Notes: generated by a model from the sequence alone, not told the origin. A stretch of 64,000 bases of DNA from Buchnera aphidicola (Schlechtendalia peitan) (GCA_039830055.1 CP140043.1:434001-498000); one strand, 5' to 3'. Shown: positions 29,058 through 38,689, numbered from the stretch's first letter. Numbers and translations are program-made.

Positions 29058-31646
29058 ATGAAAGAAACATATATACCTCAAGAAATTGAGAAAGAAGTTC
29101 AAAAAATATGGGAAAACAATAACGAATTTTCTACAGTTAAAGACGAAAACAAAGAAAAATATTATTGTCTTGCTATGATTCCCTATCCTTCTGGAAGATT
29201 ACACATGGGGCATGTCAGAAACTATACTATTAGTGATGTCATAGCAAGATATCAACGTATGATTGGAAAAAATGTTTTACATCCTATCGGATGGGATGCA
29301 TTTGGATTACCTGCAGAAATAGCAGCAATACAAAACAATGTTAATCCTTATGAGTGGACTCGCAGTAACATACAATATATGAAACAACAACTAAAATCAT
29401 TAGGATTTAGTTACGATTGGAATAGAGAAATTACAACTTGCAAATCTGAATATTATAAATGGGAACAATGGTTTTTTATAGAATTATATAATAAGAAATT
29501 AATATATAAAAAAAAATCATGGGTTAATTGGTGTAAAACAGATAAAACGGTTTTAGCAAACGAGCAAGTAGTTAATGGATTATGTTGGCGTTGCAATACT
29601 AAAATTACAAAAAAAAACATTTCTCAATGGTTTATAAAAATCACAAACTATGCTGAAGAATTATTAAATGGATTGAAAGATTTATCTCAATGGCCTGAAA
29701 AAGTTAAAAAAATGCAATCAAACTGGATTGGAAAATTATCAGGAATTGTAATTAATGTAAAAGTAGATACTATGACAGAAACAATTAGTATCTTTACATC
29801 TCAACCTGAAATTATTATGGGAACAACATATATTGCTATTTCTCCTTCACATAAATTATCTAAAAAAATATCACGTACTAATAACGATATTCATAATTTT
29901 ATTAAAAAAAAACGTAATTTTAAACCATGCAATAGTTATCTTAAAAAAAATTCAGGTATTTATACTGAAAAATTTGCTTTACATCCATTAACCAAAAAAA
30001 AAGTACCTATATGGATTGCTAACTACGTATCACTAGAATACGGAACTGAGGCAATATTAGGAATACCTGCACATAACCAAAACGATCTTGATTTTGCCTT
30101 AACTCACAAATTAAAAATAACACCGGTTATTCTTACAGAAGATGGAAATATTCCGAACATAACAAACATTGCTATAAAAAAATCCGGGAAACTATGTAAT
30201 TCTGGAAAATACAACTATTTACACACTAAAAAAGCACATGATAGCATAATTTCTAAATTAGAAAAAAATAAAGAAGGAAAAAAAGAAATCCGATATCGAC
30301 TAAAAGATTGGGGGGTATCAAGACAGCGTTATTGGGGGGTCCCTATTCCAATGGCAACGTTAAAAAACAATAATACTATTCCTATACCAAAAAAATATCT
30401 TCCAATAAAACTATCTAAACATAAAAATAACATGCATTCTTATCAAGAATTTTTACATTCACTTAAAAAAAGAACAATAAAAATTAACGGACAATTAGCA
30501 ACATGTGAATCTGATACATTAGACACATTTGTAGAATCATCATGGTATTATGCTAGATACACTTGTACTCAATTTAATTTAGGAATGATAGAAAAAAAAT
30601 CTGCTGATTATTGGTTACCTGTAGATTTATATGTTGGAGGCATAGAACATTCTACAATGCATTTGTTGTACTTTCGATTTTTTCATAAATTGTTAAGAGA
30701 CTTTGGATTAGTTACATCAAACGAACCAGTAAAAAAATTATTATGTCAAGGAATGGTGTTATCTGATGCTTTTTATTATTTTGATAACAATAATTGCCAA
30801 CGCTGGATTAATATCTCTCCCAATGATTATAAATATGACCTCGAAGGAAAAATTAAAAAAAGTTTTATATATCAAAAACAAACAATATTCCATGCAGGAA
30901 TGATTAAAATGTCCAAATCAAAAAAAAATGGAATAGATCCAAAAAAAATGATTAATCAATATGGAGCAGATACAATAAGATTGTTTATTATGTTTTCTGC
31001 ACCAGTAGAAACATCGTTAGAATGGAAAGAATCTGGAGTTAAAGGAATGTATCGATTTTTAAAAAAATTATGGACGTTTTGTTATAATTATATCCAAAAA
31101 TACAAAACTTTAAACACACAAGTAAACTATCATAATCTAACTAACAACCAAAAAGAACTATATTTATTATTATGTAAAGTTATTAAAGAAGTAGAACATG
31201 ATATTAGTCAAAAACAATCATTTAATACAGCAATTTCTAATATAATGAAATTAACTAAAAAACTCTTTGAAATATCTGTGCACAAAAACAATAATAAAGA
31301 ACTAATACGAAAAACACTATTGTCTATTTTAAAAATGTTATATCCTTTTGTTCCTCATTTCAGTTATACATTGCTCAACATTTTATTGAAACAAGACAAA
31401 AACAAAAACAATATTAAATGGCCAAAAATTAGCGAAAATTTTACTCATAATGATACTAGTCTAATACTGATACAAATAAATGGAAAACTTCGTCATAAAA
31501 TATTAGTCAATAAAAAATATAATAAACAAAATATTTTAAAAAAAATTTTAAAAGAACAAAAAATATTTAAATATACTAAAAATATGATAATTAAAAAAAT
31601 AATATACATTCCAAATAAACTAATAAATTTAGTTATTGACTACTAA
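29058..31646 (+). CDS. leuS: Leucyl-tRNA synthetase
   Basis: Charges tRNA-Leu. It has 862 residues (E. coli 860). HIGH is PSGRLHMGHVRNY near residues 43-55. The CP1 editing domain follows (TSQPEIIMGTTY near residue 250, YGTEAILGIPAH near residue 336). RLKDWGVSRQRYWGVPIP is near residue 415. KMSKS is MIKMSKSKKNGIDP near residue 618, followed by the anticodon-binding domain. The KMSKS loop is encoded across an A9 run (30920-30928), and both WGV codon pairs contain G6 runs. leuS is followed by holA without the intervening lptE of E. coli. Intact. Confidence 0.98.
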   Translation: MKETYIPQEIEKEVQKIWENNNEFSTVKDENKEKYYCLAMIPYPSGRLHMGHVRNYTISDVIARYQRMIGKNVLHPIGWDAFGLPAEIAAIQNNVNPYEWTRSNIQYMKQQLKSLGFSYDWNREITTCKSEYYKWEQWFFIELYNKKLIYKKKSWVNWCKTDKTVLANEQVVNGLCWRCNTKITKKNISQWFIKITNYAEELLNGLKDLSQWPEKVKKMQSNWIGKLSGIVINVKVDTMTETISIFTSQPEIIMGTTYIAISPSHKLSKKISRTNNDIHNFIKKKRNFKPCNSYLKKNSGIYTEKFALHPLTKKKVPIWIANYVSLEYGTEAILGIPAHNQNDLDFALTHKLKITPVILTEDGNIPNITNIAIKKSGKLCNSGKYNYLHTKKAHDSIISKLEKNKEGKKEIRYRLKDWGVSRQRYWGVPIPMATLKNNNTIPIPKKYLPIKLSKHKNNMHSYQEFLHSLKKRTIKINGQLATCESDTLDTFVESSWYYARYTCTQFNLGMIEKKSADYWLPVDLYVGGIEHSTMHLLYFRFFHKLLRDFGLVTSNEPVKKLLCQGMVLSDAFYYFDNNNCQRWINISPNDYKYDLEGKIKKSFIYQKQTIFHAGMIKMSKSKKNGIDPKKMINQYGADTIRLFIMFSAPVETSLEWKESGVKGMYRFLKKLWTFCYNYIQKYKTLNTQVNYHNLTNNQKELYLLLCKVIKEVEHDISQKQSFNTAISNIMKLTKKLFEISVHKNNNKELIRKTLLSILKMLYPFVPHFSYTLLNILLKQDKNKNNIKWPKISENFTHNDTSLILIQINGKLRHKILVNKKYNKQNILKKILKEQKIFKYTKNMIIKKIIYIPNKLINLVIDY

Positions 31647-31697
31647 CTAAAACTAAATATTATTTATATTCAAAATATATTCAAAAAATTTATATGA

Positions 31698-31786
31698 AAT
31701 GTCACAATGATATTTATAATTAATAATATAAGTTTTAATATTGTATTATTTATAATTTTATATCTAACATTTAAAATTGTGACATT
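31698..31786. repeat. Spaced 11-bp perfect inverted repeat between leuS and holA
   Basis: AATGTCACAAT at 31698-31708 is mirrored by ATTGTGACATT at 31776-31786, with 67 A+T-rich bases between. The arms are much richer in G+C than their surroundings. It could fold as a long hairpin in a leuS-holA transcript or be paired binding sites. The function is unknown. Confidence 0.55.
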
Positions 31787-31861
31787 AAAAAATATCAATA
31801 TTTGAGCATGTCATAAAAATTATCGTATAGTAGCTACTATGATATCATTAGAATTTATATT

Positions 31862-32860
31862 ATGAATATTATAAATCCAGAACAACTATTTCTGAGCTTT
31901 TTTAATAATTTGCAACCTTATTATATTATTATAGGAAACAATGAATTTTTTATACACGAAAGCGAAAAAATTATATTTTCTATAGCTCAAAAATACGGAT
32001 TTTCAAAAACTGAAATAATAAAAATAAAATACCACATCAAATATGATTTAATGCCGAATTTTTTTAAAAAAAGAATGTTTTTCAAAAAAAAAATAGTTAT
32101 ATTAGATTTATCTAACACTATGCTTACTGAAAGCGTTCAAAAAAAATTGTCTAATTTATCTGATTCTATAAATTCTGATATACTTCTTATTATTAAAAAA
32201 AATAAAAAAGAACACATATTAGATGATATTTGGTTTAAAATATTTAAATTAAAAGGTACAATTATATATTGTCATACTCTTTTAGATGAAAAAATAAATA
32301 TTTGGATAAAAAATAAAATACATAATTTGAAGATAAACATTTGTGAAAACGCAAAAAATGTGTTAATAAAATTCTATCAAGGAAATATAATTTCCTTATG
32401 TAATTTATTAAATGTTTTAGCGCTAACTTGGCCAAACACTAAAATAAACAAAGAAAATATTCTTAGTATTATAAACGATGAAGCAATTTTTACATTGCAA
32501 GAATGGATAGATACAATACTTATTGGAGATTTTAAAAAATCTATAAGAATTTTAAATATTTTTATTGTACAAAATTACAATCAAATAATACTAATACGTT
32601 ATTTGCAAAATTACTTACTTATAATATTAACGATAAAAAATAAGGAAATTAATAACATTAACTGTGTTCTAAAAACAATAAAAATGTCACAAAGTAGATA
32701 CGAATTTTTAAAAAATATTGCACGTAAAAAAAGTTTTAAAAACATGCATGAATCTATTCAATTATTAACAAAAATAGAAATTAGTATTAAAAAAAGCTAT
32801 AGAAAATCTATATGGAATCAATTAAAAATCCTATCGCACATGATAAGTCAAAATAATTAA
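31862..32860 (+). CDS. holA: DNA polymerase III delta subunit
   Basis: Clamp-loader subunit that opens the beta sliding clamp. It has 332 residues (E. coli 343). The N terminus MNIINPEQLFLSFFNNLQPYYIIIGNNEFFI matches the family pattern of a PYLL-GxE segment. The protein is strongly diverged and Lys-rich, as expected here, and the identification leans on position (leuS-holA-nadD, as in E. coli) and length. An in-frame A10 run at 32084-32093 encodes FKKKIVIL. Transcribed with nadD, 26 bp downstream. Confidence 0.87.
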   Translation: MNIINPEQLFLSFFNNLQPYYIIIGNNEFFIHESEKIIFSIAQKYGFSKTEIIKIKYHIKYDLMPNFFKKRMFFKKKIVILDLSNTMLTESVQKKLSNLSDSINSDILLIIKKNKKEHILDDIWFKIFKLKGTIIYCHTLLDEKINIWIKNKIHNLKINICENAKNVLIKFYQGNIISLCNLLNVLALTWPNTKINKENILSIINDEAIFTLQEWIDTILIGDFKKSIRILNIFIVQNYNQIILIRYLQNYLLIILTIKNKEINNINCVLKTIKMSQSRYEFLKNIARKKSFKNMHESIQLLTKIEISIKKSYRKSIWNQLKILSHMISQNN

Positions 32861-32886
32861 AAATTTTACATTTAAATAGGAAAAAA

Positions 32887-33524
32887 ATGACATCATTATA
32901 TGCAATATTAGGTGGTAGTTTTAATCCTATACACTGCGGTCATATAATTATAACAGAAATATTAGCAAAAAAAATTTATTTACAAAACGTAATTTTATTA
33001 CCTAAGTATATTCATTCAAATCAATGTAAATTGAATATCTTGACAAAACACAGAATTAAAATGTTAAAATTAGCAATAAAAAATAAGCCACTATTTAAAA
33101 TTAATAATCTAGAAATAAAAAAAAAATATCTTATACTATTGACTTATTAAAAGAACTAAGAAAAAAACTAGGATATACAAAACCATTAGGATTTATTATA
33201 GGATTTGATAATTTAATCACTTTAAATAAATGGTATAAATGGACAGAACTATTAAAATGGTGCCATTTAATAATATTAACACGTACTGTACATAAAAAAT
33301 ATATTATGAATAATACTTTAAAACATTGGATAAGAATTAATACTACTAAGAATTGCTTGTTATTACACAAAAGTCCTTCTGGATATATTTTTTTTGCCAA
33401 CACGCCTAATATTAATATTTCTTCTACAAAAATTCGTGCTCTTTTAAAAAATAATTCTTATTACTCACATTTTCTACCTATATCTGTTGCCAACTATATA
33501 AAAAAACATAAATTATACTTTTAA
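32887..33524 (+). CDS. nadD: Nicotinate-nucleotide adenylyltransferase, frameshifted at an A10 tract
   Basis: Makes deamido-NAD from nicotinate mononucleotide and ATP. The 0 frame from ATG 32887 gives 87 residues with the nucleotidyltransferase signature LGGSFNPIHCGHI (residues 8-20) and KPLFKINNLEIKK. It then hits a run of ten A (33117-33126) and stops. One extra A restores ISYTIDLLKELRKKLGY, PLGFIIGFDNL, WCHLIILTR, ANTPNINISSTKIRALL and the stop at 33522. ISSTKIR is the family C-terminal ISxTxIR motif. The restored length is 212 residues (E. coli 213). It sits between holA and tusA. Conserved sequence on both sides of the break suggests rescue by slippage. Confidence 0.92.
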
Positions 33525-33567
33525 AATACTTATTTAAAACTATTACATTATCATGTAACATACGCAT

Positions 33568-33828
33568 ATGAACATAACAAAAAAAAAGAAATATATAACA
33601 TTAGACTTAAGAAACTTACGTTGTCCTGAACCACTTATGTTACTGCGAAAAAAAGTTAGAAATGTTCATTCTGGAAAAATTTTATTAATATTAGCAGATG
33701 ATCCATCTACTATAAGAGATGTTCCAAACTTTTGTCGATTTATGAACCATGCGTTGTTAAGTATTACTACTAATAAATTACCTTATAAATATTTAATCAA
33801 AACAGGCAATCTATCCTCATGTTCTTAA
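33568..33828 (+). CDS. tusA: Sulfur carrier protein TusA
   Basis: Takes persulfide sulfur from IscS and passes it through TusBCD and TusE to MnmA for 2-thiouridine in tRNA. It has 86 residues (E. coli 81). The active Cys is in LDLRNLRCPEPLMLLRKKV near residue 20, followed by DDPSTIRDVPNFCRFM near residue 51, the family fold signature. It is 43 bp after nadD and ends before a strong hairpin shared with convergent asd. Its partner TusE is encoded at 57421 and is frameshifted. Confidence 0.95.
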   Translation: MNITKKKKYITLDLRNLRCPEPLMLLRKKVRNVHSGKILLILADDPSTIRDVPNFCRFMNHALLSITTNKLPYKYLIKTGNLSSCS

Positions 33829-33932
33829 AAAATGATATTACTTCTCAACATCATCAAAACATATGTTTTAAAGTAGTATCGTAAAAACAAAAAAGTTTTG
33901 ATATCTATTTAAAATAAATTTAAAAAATTAAA

Positions 33933-33970
33933 TCTAACAATCATTAATGTACCGATTAATAATTGTTAGA
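33933..33970. terminator. Bidirectional terminator hairpin between tusA and asd
   Basis: A 16-bp stem with one mismatch (33933-33948 with 33955-33970, outer arms TCTAACAAT and ATTGTTAGA) and a six-base loop GTACCG. It lies between two convergent genes. On the minus strand it is followed by T-rich sequence, so it fits asd termination best, while tusA could use the same stem. Confidence 0.7.
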
Positions 33971-34045
33971 ATATTATCAATATTAATATAGTTTTAAATG
34001 TCGAGATAAACAATATTATAACAAGGTTCTATTTTACTATAATAC

Positions 34046-35158
34046 CTATTCAACAAGTAACTTTAACATTCGTCTTAAAGGTTCTGCAGCACCCCATAAC
34101 AACTGATCTCCTACAGTAAATGCAGATATATATTTTTTCCCAATATTCAATTTTCTTAATCTGCCTACAGGAGTAAACAAAGTTCCAGTAACTGCAAGAG
34201 GAGTTAAATATTTAATAGTAGAATTAATATCATTAGGAATTACTTTTGTCCAACAATTATGATTTGATAAAATGTCTTCAATCTCTGTCAAAGAAATGTC
34301 ACTCTTTAATTTAATGACAAATGATTGACTATGACATCTCAAAGATCCGATACGAACACATAATCCATCTATAAAGATGGTTTTTTTAGATGATAATATT
34401 TTATTAGTTTCTACTTGAATTTTCCATTCTTCTTTACTTTTTCCATCTTCAGCTATAATATCAATCCATGGAATTAAATTACCTACTAATGGAACTCGAA
34501 AACAATCAATTGGAAAATCTTTCGATAAACTAATTTGATTAATTTTCCTTTCTATATTTAAAATGGATTGAGCAGGATTTGTTATATCATTAGAAATTCC
34601 CTGACAAATTGCATTCATTTGCATTAGCAATTCAATCATATGCGATGCTCCACTTCCAGACGCTGCCTGATAAGTAGAAACTGTCATCCAATCAATTAAA
34701 TCATGAGAAAATAAACCTCCTAATGACATTAACATTAAACTTACTGTACAATTTCCTCCTACAAAAGTTTTGAAATTATTATTAATAGAACTATTAATAA
34801 CTGATAAATTAATTGGATCTAGTACAATTACTGTTTCGTCTTTCATTCTAAGACAGGAAGCCGCATCTATCCAATATCCCTTCCAGCCAATTTTTCTTAA
34901 TTTATAATATACATCATTAGTATATTCGCTACCTTGACATGTCAAAATAATATCTAATTCTTTTAAAATTTCAAAATCATAAGCATTTTGTAGATTACCA
35001 TAACGTTTTCCATTAATCATTGGTCCTTCTTGATTAATTTGAGAAGTAGAAAAAAAAATTGGATTGAAATATTTAAAATCATTTTCTTCCTTCATACGTT
35101 GTATTAATACTGATCCAACCATTCCTCTCCATCCAACTAAACCTACAGAACTTTTCAT
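34046..35158 (-). CDS. asd: Aspartate-semialdehyde dehydrogenase
   Basis: Reduces aspartyl phosphate to the semialdehyde, the branch point to lysine, threonine and methionine. It has 370 residues (E. coli 367). VGLVGWRGMVGSVL (NADP fold) is at residues 5-18. The catalytic Cys is in FVGGNCTVSLMLMSLGGL near residue 135. AASGSGASHM near residue 168 and the catalytic His region RIGSLRCHSQSFVIKL near residue 270 are intact. It is divergent from yhgN, the E. coli neighbour. It works with lysA in host amino-acid supply. Confidence 0.97.
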   Translation of the reverse strand: MKSSVGLVGWRGMVGSVLIQRMKEENDFKYFNPIFFSTSQINQEGPMINGKRYGNLQNAYDFEILKELDIILTCQGSEYTNDVYYKLRKIGWKGYWIDAASCLRMKDETVIVLDPINLSVINSSINNNFKTFVGGNCTVSLMLMSLGGLFSHDLIDWMTVSTYQAASGSGASHMIELLMQMNAICQGISNDITNPAQSILNIERKINQISLSKDFPIDCFRVPLVGNLIPWIDIIAEDGKSKEEWKIQVETNKILSSKKTIFIDGLCVRIGSLRCHSQSFVIKLKSDISLTEIEDILSNHNCWTKVIPNDINSTIKYLTPLAVTGTLFTPVGRLRKLNIGKKYISAFTVGDQLLWGAAEPLRRMLKLLVE

Positions 35159-35355
35159 TGTTTATTTCACCATATTATTAATAATATAAATAAAATAATT
35201 AAAATTATTTATATTTAAAATAAAAAATAATTTATACATTTGCAATATCTTTATATATATAAATATATATACTAATATATATTAATAAATGTATTTTAAT
35301 TATTTTAAACATCCAACAGTATCTTCTTAAAAAATTATCTAAAACAACTTATCAC

Positions 35356-35374
35356 TCATGCTTTTTAAGCATGA
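35356..35374. repeat. Hairpin in the asd-yhgN divergent spacer
   Basis: An eight-bp perfect stem, TCATGCTT at 35356-35363 and AAGCATGA at 35367-35374, with a three-base loop, 49 bp upstream of yhgN. It is notable for its G+C in this spacer. It could be an operator or a leader hairpin. No function can be assigned. Confidence 0.45.
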
Positions 35375-35422
35375 TATTTGCATGACTTAACACATTAAAA
35401 ATATTTTTAATACGAGAAAATT

Positions 35423-36016
35423 ATGAGCGAAATGATCCCTTCAACTATTTTGTTAATTTTAATTATGGATCCCTTAGGAAATCTTCCTATATTTATGTCC
35501 ATATTAAAAAATATAGCACCAAAAAGACGTCGTATTGTATTACTAAGAGAAATGATAGTTGCGTTATTAATAATGTTATTGTTTTTATTTGCAGGGGAAA
35601 AAATTCTAACATTTTTAAATCTTAAAACCGAAACAGTTTCTATATCAGGTGGAATAATTTTATTTTTAATAGCGATTAAAATGATATTTCCTTCTCAAAA
35701 ATATAAAAAAAACGAAAACATTATACATGAAGAACCATTCTTAGTACCTTTAGCAATTCCTCTAGTAGCAGGGCCATCACTTTTAGCAACACTAATATTA
35801 CTATCACACGAATATTTAAATAAAATAATATATTTAACCGGATCTCTTTTAATAGCATGGACATGCACAGTAATAATTTTATTATTATCAAACGTATTCT
35901 TACGTTTGTTTGGCTCTAAAGGAGTGGATGCATTAGAACGATTAATGGGATTAATTTTAATTATGTTGTCTACTCAAATGTTTTTAGATGGAGTGAAATC
36001 TTGGTTTAAAATTTAA
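35423..36016 (+). CDS. yhgN: MarC-family inner-membrane protein YhgN
   Basis: Polytopic membrane protein of the MarC/UPF0056 family, whose molecular function is not established. It has 197 residues, the same as E. coli YhgN, with about six hydrophobic segments. The family blocks LILIMDPLGNLPIFMSIL (residues 10-27), SISGGIILFLIAIKMIFP near residue 74 and VPLAIPLVAGPSLLATLILL near residue 108 are clear. It is divergent from asd, as in E. coli. Intact. Confidence 0.93.
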   Translation: MSEMIPSTILLILIMDPLGNLPIFMSILKNIAPKRRRIVLLREMIVALLIMLLFLFAGEKILTFLNLKTETVSISGGIILFLIAIKMIFPSQKYKKNENIIHEEPFLVPLAIPLVAGPSLLATLILLSHEYLNKIIYLTGSLLIAWTCTVIILLLSNVFLRLFGSKGVDALERLMGLILIMLSTQMFLDGVKSWFKI

Positions 36017-36380
36017 TTGCAAAAATATTAAAATTTTAGTTTATGCATAATTTAAAATAATATATTTTGAGATCTAGAATCTTAGAGAAAATATTAATAA
36101 TAATTAAAAAAATTAATATATACTGTAATTGTACAATAATATAATCATAATCGTGACGATAATCAATAAGAACATAACAAAATTATACTAAAAAATTTAA
36201 GACATCTAAAATCTACAATAATTATACAATACACATTATTTTCAAAATTTAATTCATATTAAAAATATGCAATATATATTAATTCCTGAAAAATAATTAA
36301 ATTCTTTAGAAAAACATATTTTAAAAAAATACAATGCTCAACAATGGCATGTAATCAAATACTAAATTCATGGTAAACAA
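36017..36380. other. Gene-free spacer before pgk
   Basis: 364 bp, A+T-rich. It contains the dyads ATTGTACAAT near 36128 and ATCGT-G-ACGAT at 36150-36160. A short frame ending ...NAQQWHVIKY stops at 36364, but I could not match it to any protein. In E. coli epd precedes pgk. No trace of epd is recognisable. Confidence 0.4.
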
Positions 36381-37541
36381 ATGTCGACTATTAAAATAAC
36401 GGATTTGATACTCTCAAACAAAAGAGTGTTTATACGATCAGATTTAAATGTTCCAATTAACAACAAAATAATTACATCTCATGCTCGTATTCTTGCATCG
36501 TTACCAACTATTAAATTGGCATTAAAAGAAAACGCAAAAGTTATTGTAGCATCTCATCTAGGTAGACCAATAGAAGGAGAATACAATGCAAAACTCTCAC
36601 TATTTCCAATTTACAAGTATTTCAAAAAAATATTCGATAAAATAAAAGTACATTTTTTTGAAGACTATTTGAATGGAATCAAAATAAAAGCAGGAGAACT
36701 AGCAATTTTAGAAAATGTTCGATTTAACATGGGTGAAAAAAATAATAGTGTTGATTTGTCAAAAAAATATGCTAATTTATGCGATATATTTGTTATGGAT
36801 GCCTTCGGTTCATTACATAGAAATGAATCGTCTACTTATGGTCTTGCAAAATATGCAAAAATTTCATGTTCAGGATTACTATTAGAATCTGAGTTAAATA
36901 CACTAAAAAATGTTCTTAAAAATCCAATCAGACCTATGGTTACCATTGTAGGTGGTGCAAAAGTATCAACTAAATTCAATCTTTTAAAATCATTAGCAAA
37001 AATATCAGATACCTTAATAGTAGGAGGAGGCATTGCTAATACATTTATAGCTATTGACAATAACGTTGGAAAATCTCTTCACGAACCTAATTTTATAAAT
37101 CAAGCTAAATTACTACGAGATAATTATAATATTTTTATACCAATAGATTCTCTAGTGAGCACTACATTTAACGAATGTAGTATAGGCATTAATAAAAAAG
37201 TATCTAATATTAATGCAAATGAAGAAATTATGGATTTCGGGGAAAAAACTATAAAAAATATGATACCAATATTAAAACAGGCAAAAACAATTTTTTGGAA
37301 TGGACCTATAGGTGTATTTGAATTTAAAAATTTTCAACAAGGAACAAGGGCACTAGCTAAAACTATTTCAGAAAATAAACATGCTTTTTCTATAGCAGGG
37401 GGGGGAGATACTTTATCTGTTATAGAAATTCTAAACATAAAAAATAAAATTTCTTACGTATCTACTGGTGGAGGTTCTCTTTTAAAACTTTTAGAACAAG
37501 AAGAATTTCCTATAATGAAATTATTAAAGCACCATTTTTAA
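36381..37541 (+). CDS. pgk: Phosphoglycerate kinase
   Basis: ATP-generating glycolytic enzyme. It has 386 residues (E. coli 387). RVFIRSDLNVPI is at residues 16-27, HLGRP near residue 61, ENVRFNMGE near residue 111 and MDAFGSLHR near residue 137. The nucleotide-binding VGGGIAN is near residue 214, NGPIGVFE near residue 309, and AGGGDTLSVI near residue 341, where the glycines are encoded across a G8 run (37398-37405). It is followed by fbaA after 44 bp, as in E. coli. Intact. Confidence 0.98.
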   Translation: MSTIKITDLILSNKRVFIRSDLNVPINNKIITSHARILASLPTIKLALKENAKVIVASHLGRPIEGEYNAKLSLFPIYKYFKKIFDKIKVHFFEDYLNGIKIKAGELAILENVRFNMGEKNNSVDLSKKYANLCDIFVMDAFGSLHRNESSTYGLAKYAKISCSGLLLESELNTLKNVLKNPIRPMVTIVGGAKVSTKFNLLKSLAKISDTLIVGGGIANTFIAIDNNVGKSLHEPNFINQAKLLRDNYNIFIPIDSLVSTTFNECSIGINKKVSNINANEEIMDFGEKTIKNMIPILKQAKTIFWNGPIGVFEFKNFQQGTRALAKTISENKHAFSIAGGGDTLSVIEILNIKNKISYVSTGGGSLLKLLEQEEFPIMKLLKHHF

Positions 37542-37585
37542 CAATAAGATATCTTTATATGTTACTTTTTAATAGGATATTAATA

Positions 37586-38665
37586 ATGTGTAAAATTTTA
37601 AATTTTGTAAAACCAGGTGTAATAAATGGAAACGACACACTAAAGATATTTAACATAGCTAAAAAAAATTTTTTTGCAATACCTGCAATAAATTGTATAG
37701 GAACTGATTCTATCAACATTGTTTTAGAAGCAGCAAAAAAAGCTAATAGCCCAATAATCATACAATTTTCTTATGGAGGTTCAACTTTTATTTCAGGTCC
37801 AGGACTAAATATGAACACACTCCATAAAAGAGCAGTTTTAGGGGCTATATCAGGGGCTCAACATGTACATCTAATGGCAAAGCATTATGAAGTTCCTGTA
37901 ATTCTGCATACTGATCACTGTAATAAAGACACTTTACCATGGATAGATGAATTAATAAAACACGGAGAAAAATATTTTAAACTTAACAATACTCCTCTTT
38001 TTACTTCTCATATGATAGATTTATCAAATGAATCTTTAGAATATAATTTACAAACTTGTTCAAAATATTTTAAAAAAATAAGAAATATTAATATGATGTT
38101 AGAAGTAGAATTGGGTTGTACAGGGGGGGAGGAAGATGGAATTGATAACACCGATATAGATAATTCTTTATTATATACTAAACCTATTGATGTCAATATC
38201 GCGTATGAAACATTATCTTCAATAAATCCTTGTTTTTCAATTGCAGCATCTTTCGGAAACGTTCACGGTGTTTATAAATCAGGTAACATTCGTTTAAAAC
38301 CAATTATTTTAAAAAACTCTCAAGAACACGTTAAAAAAAAACATAATTTATCTTCTAATCCATTAAATTTTGTATTTCATGGGGGATCTGGATCTTCACT
38401 AAAAGATATAAAAAAATCTATACAATATGGAGTTGTAAAAATGAATATTGATACTGACATTCAATGGGCATCTTGGAAAGGGATATTAGGATTTTATAAA
38501 AAAAATAAAATTTATCTGCAACATCAATTAGGAAATCCACTAGGTCCAGATAAACCTAATAAAAAATACTATGATCCAAGAACCTGGATCCGTTCATCTC
38601 AAATATCAGTATTAAATTATTTACAAAAAATGTTTAAAAAATTAAATTCTTATAATACCTTATAA
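37586..38665 (+). CDS. fbaA: Class II fructose-bisphosphate aldolase
   Basis: Zinc-dependent glycolytic aldolase. From the ATG at 37586 it is exactly 359 residues, as in E. coli, and begins MCKILNFVKPGV. AGGA is well spaced upstream. The in-frame ATG at 37559 would add nine residues the family lacks. Zinc and catalytic ligands are visible in HTDHCNKD (near residue 108), EVELGCTGGEEDG (near 174), GNVHGVYKSG (near 224) and FHGGSGSS (near 263). A G7 run encodes the Gly-Gly at 38123-38129. It forms an operon with pgk, closed by the hairpin at 38690. Confidence 0.97.
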   Translation: MCKILNFVKPGVINGNDTLKIFNIAKKNFFAIPAINCIGTDSINIVLEAAKKANSPIIIQFSYGGSTFISGPGLNMNTLHKRAVLGAISGAQHVHLMAKHYEVPVILHTDHCNKDTLPWIDELIKHGEKYFKLNNTPLFTSHMIDLSNESLEYNLQTCSKYFKKIRNINMMLEVELGCTGGEEDGIDNTDIDNSLLYTKPIDVNIAYETLSSINPCFSIAASFGNVHGVYKSGNIRLKPIILKNSQEHVKKKHNLSSNPLNFVFHGGSGSSLKDIKKSIQYGVVKMNIDTDIQWASWKGILGFYKKNKIYLQHQLGNPLGPDKPNKKYYDPRTWIRSSQISVLNYLQKMFKKLNSYNTL

Positions 38666-38689
38666 AAAATATACAAAATATACACTTTA

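Noticed and set aside
36240..36366. Possible gene remnant before pgk, ending in NAQQWHVIKY
   Set aside because: The segment is short and interrupted by a stop, and I could not place it in any family, including Epd, which is expected at this position by synteny.
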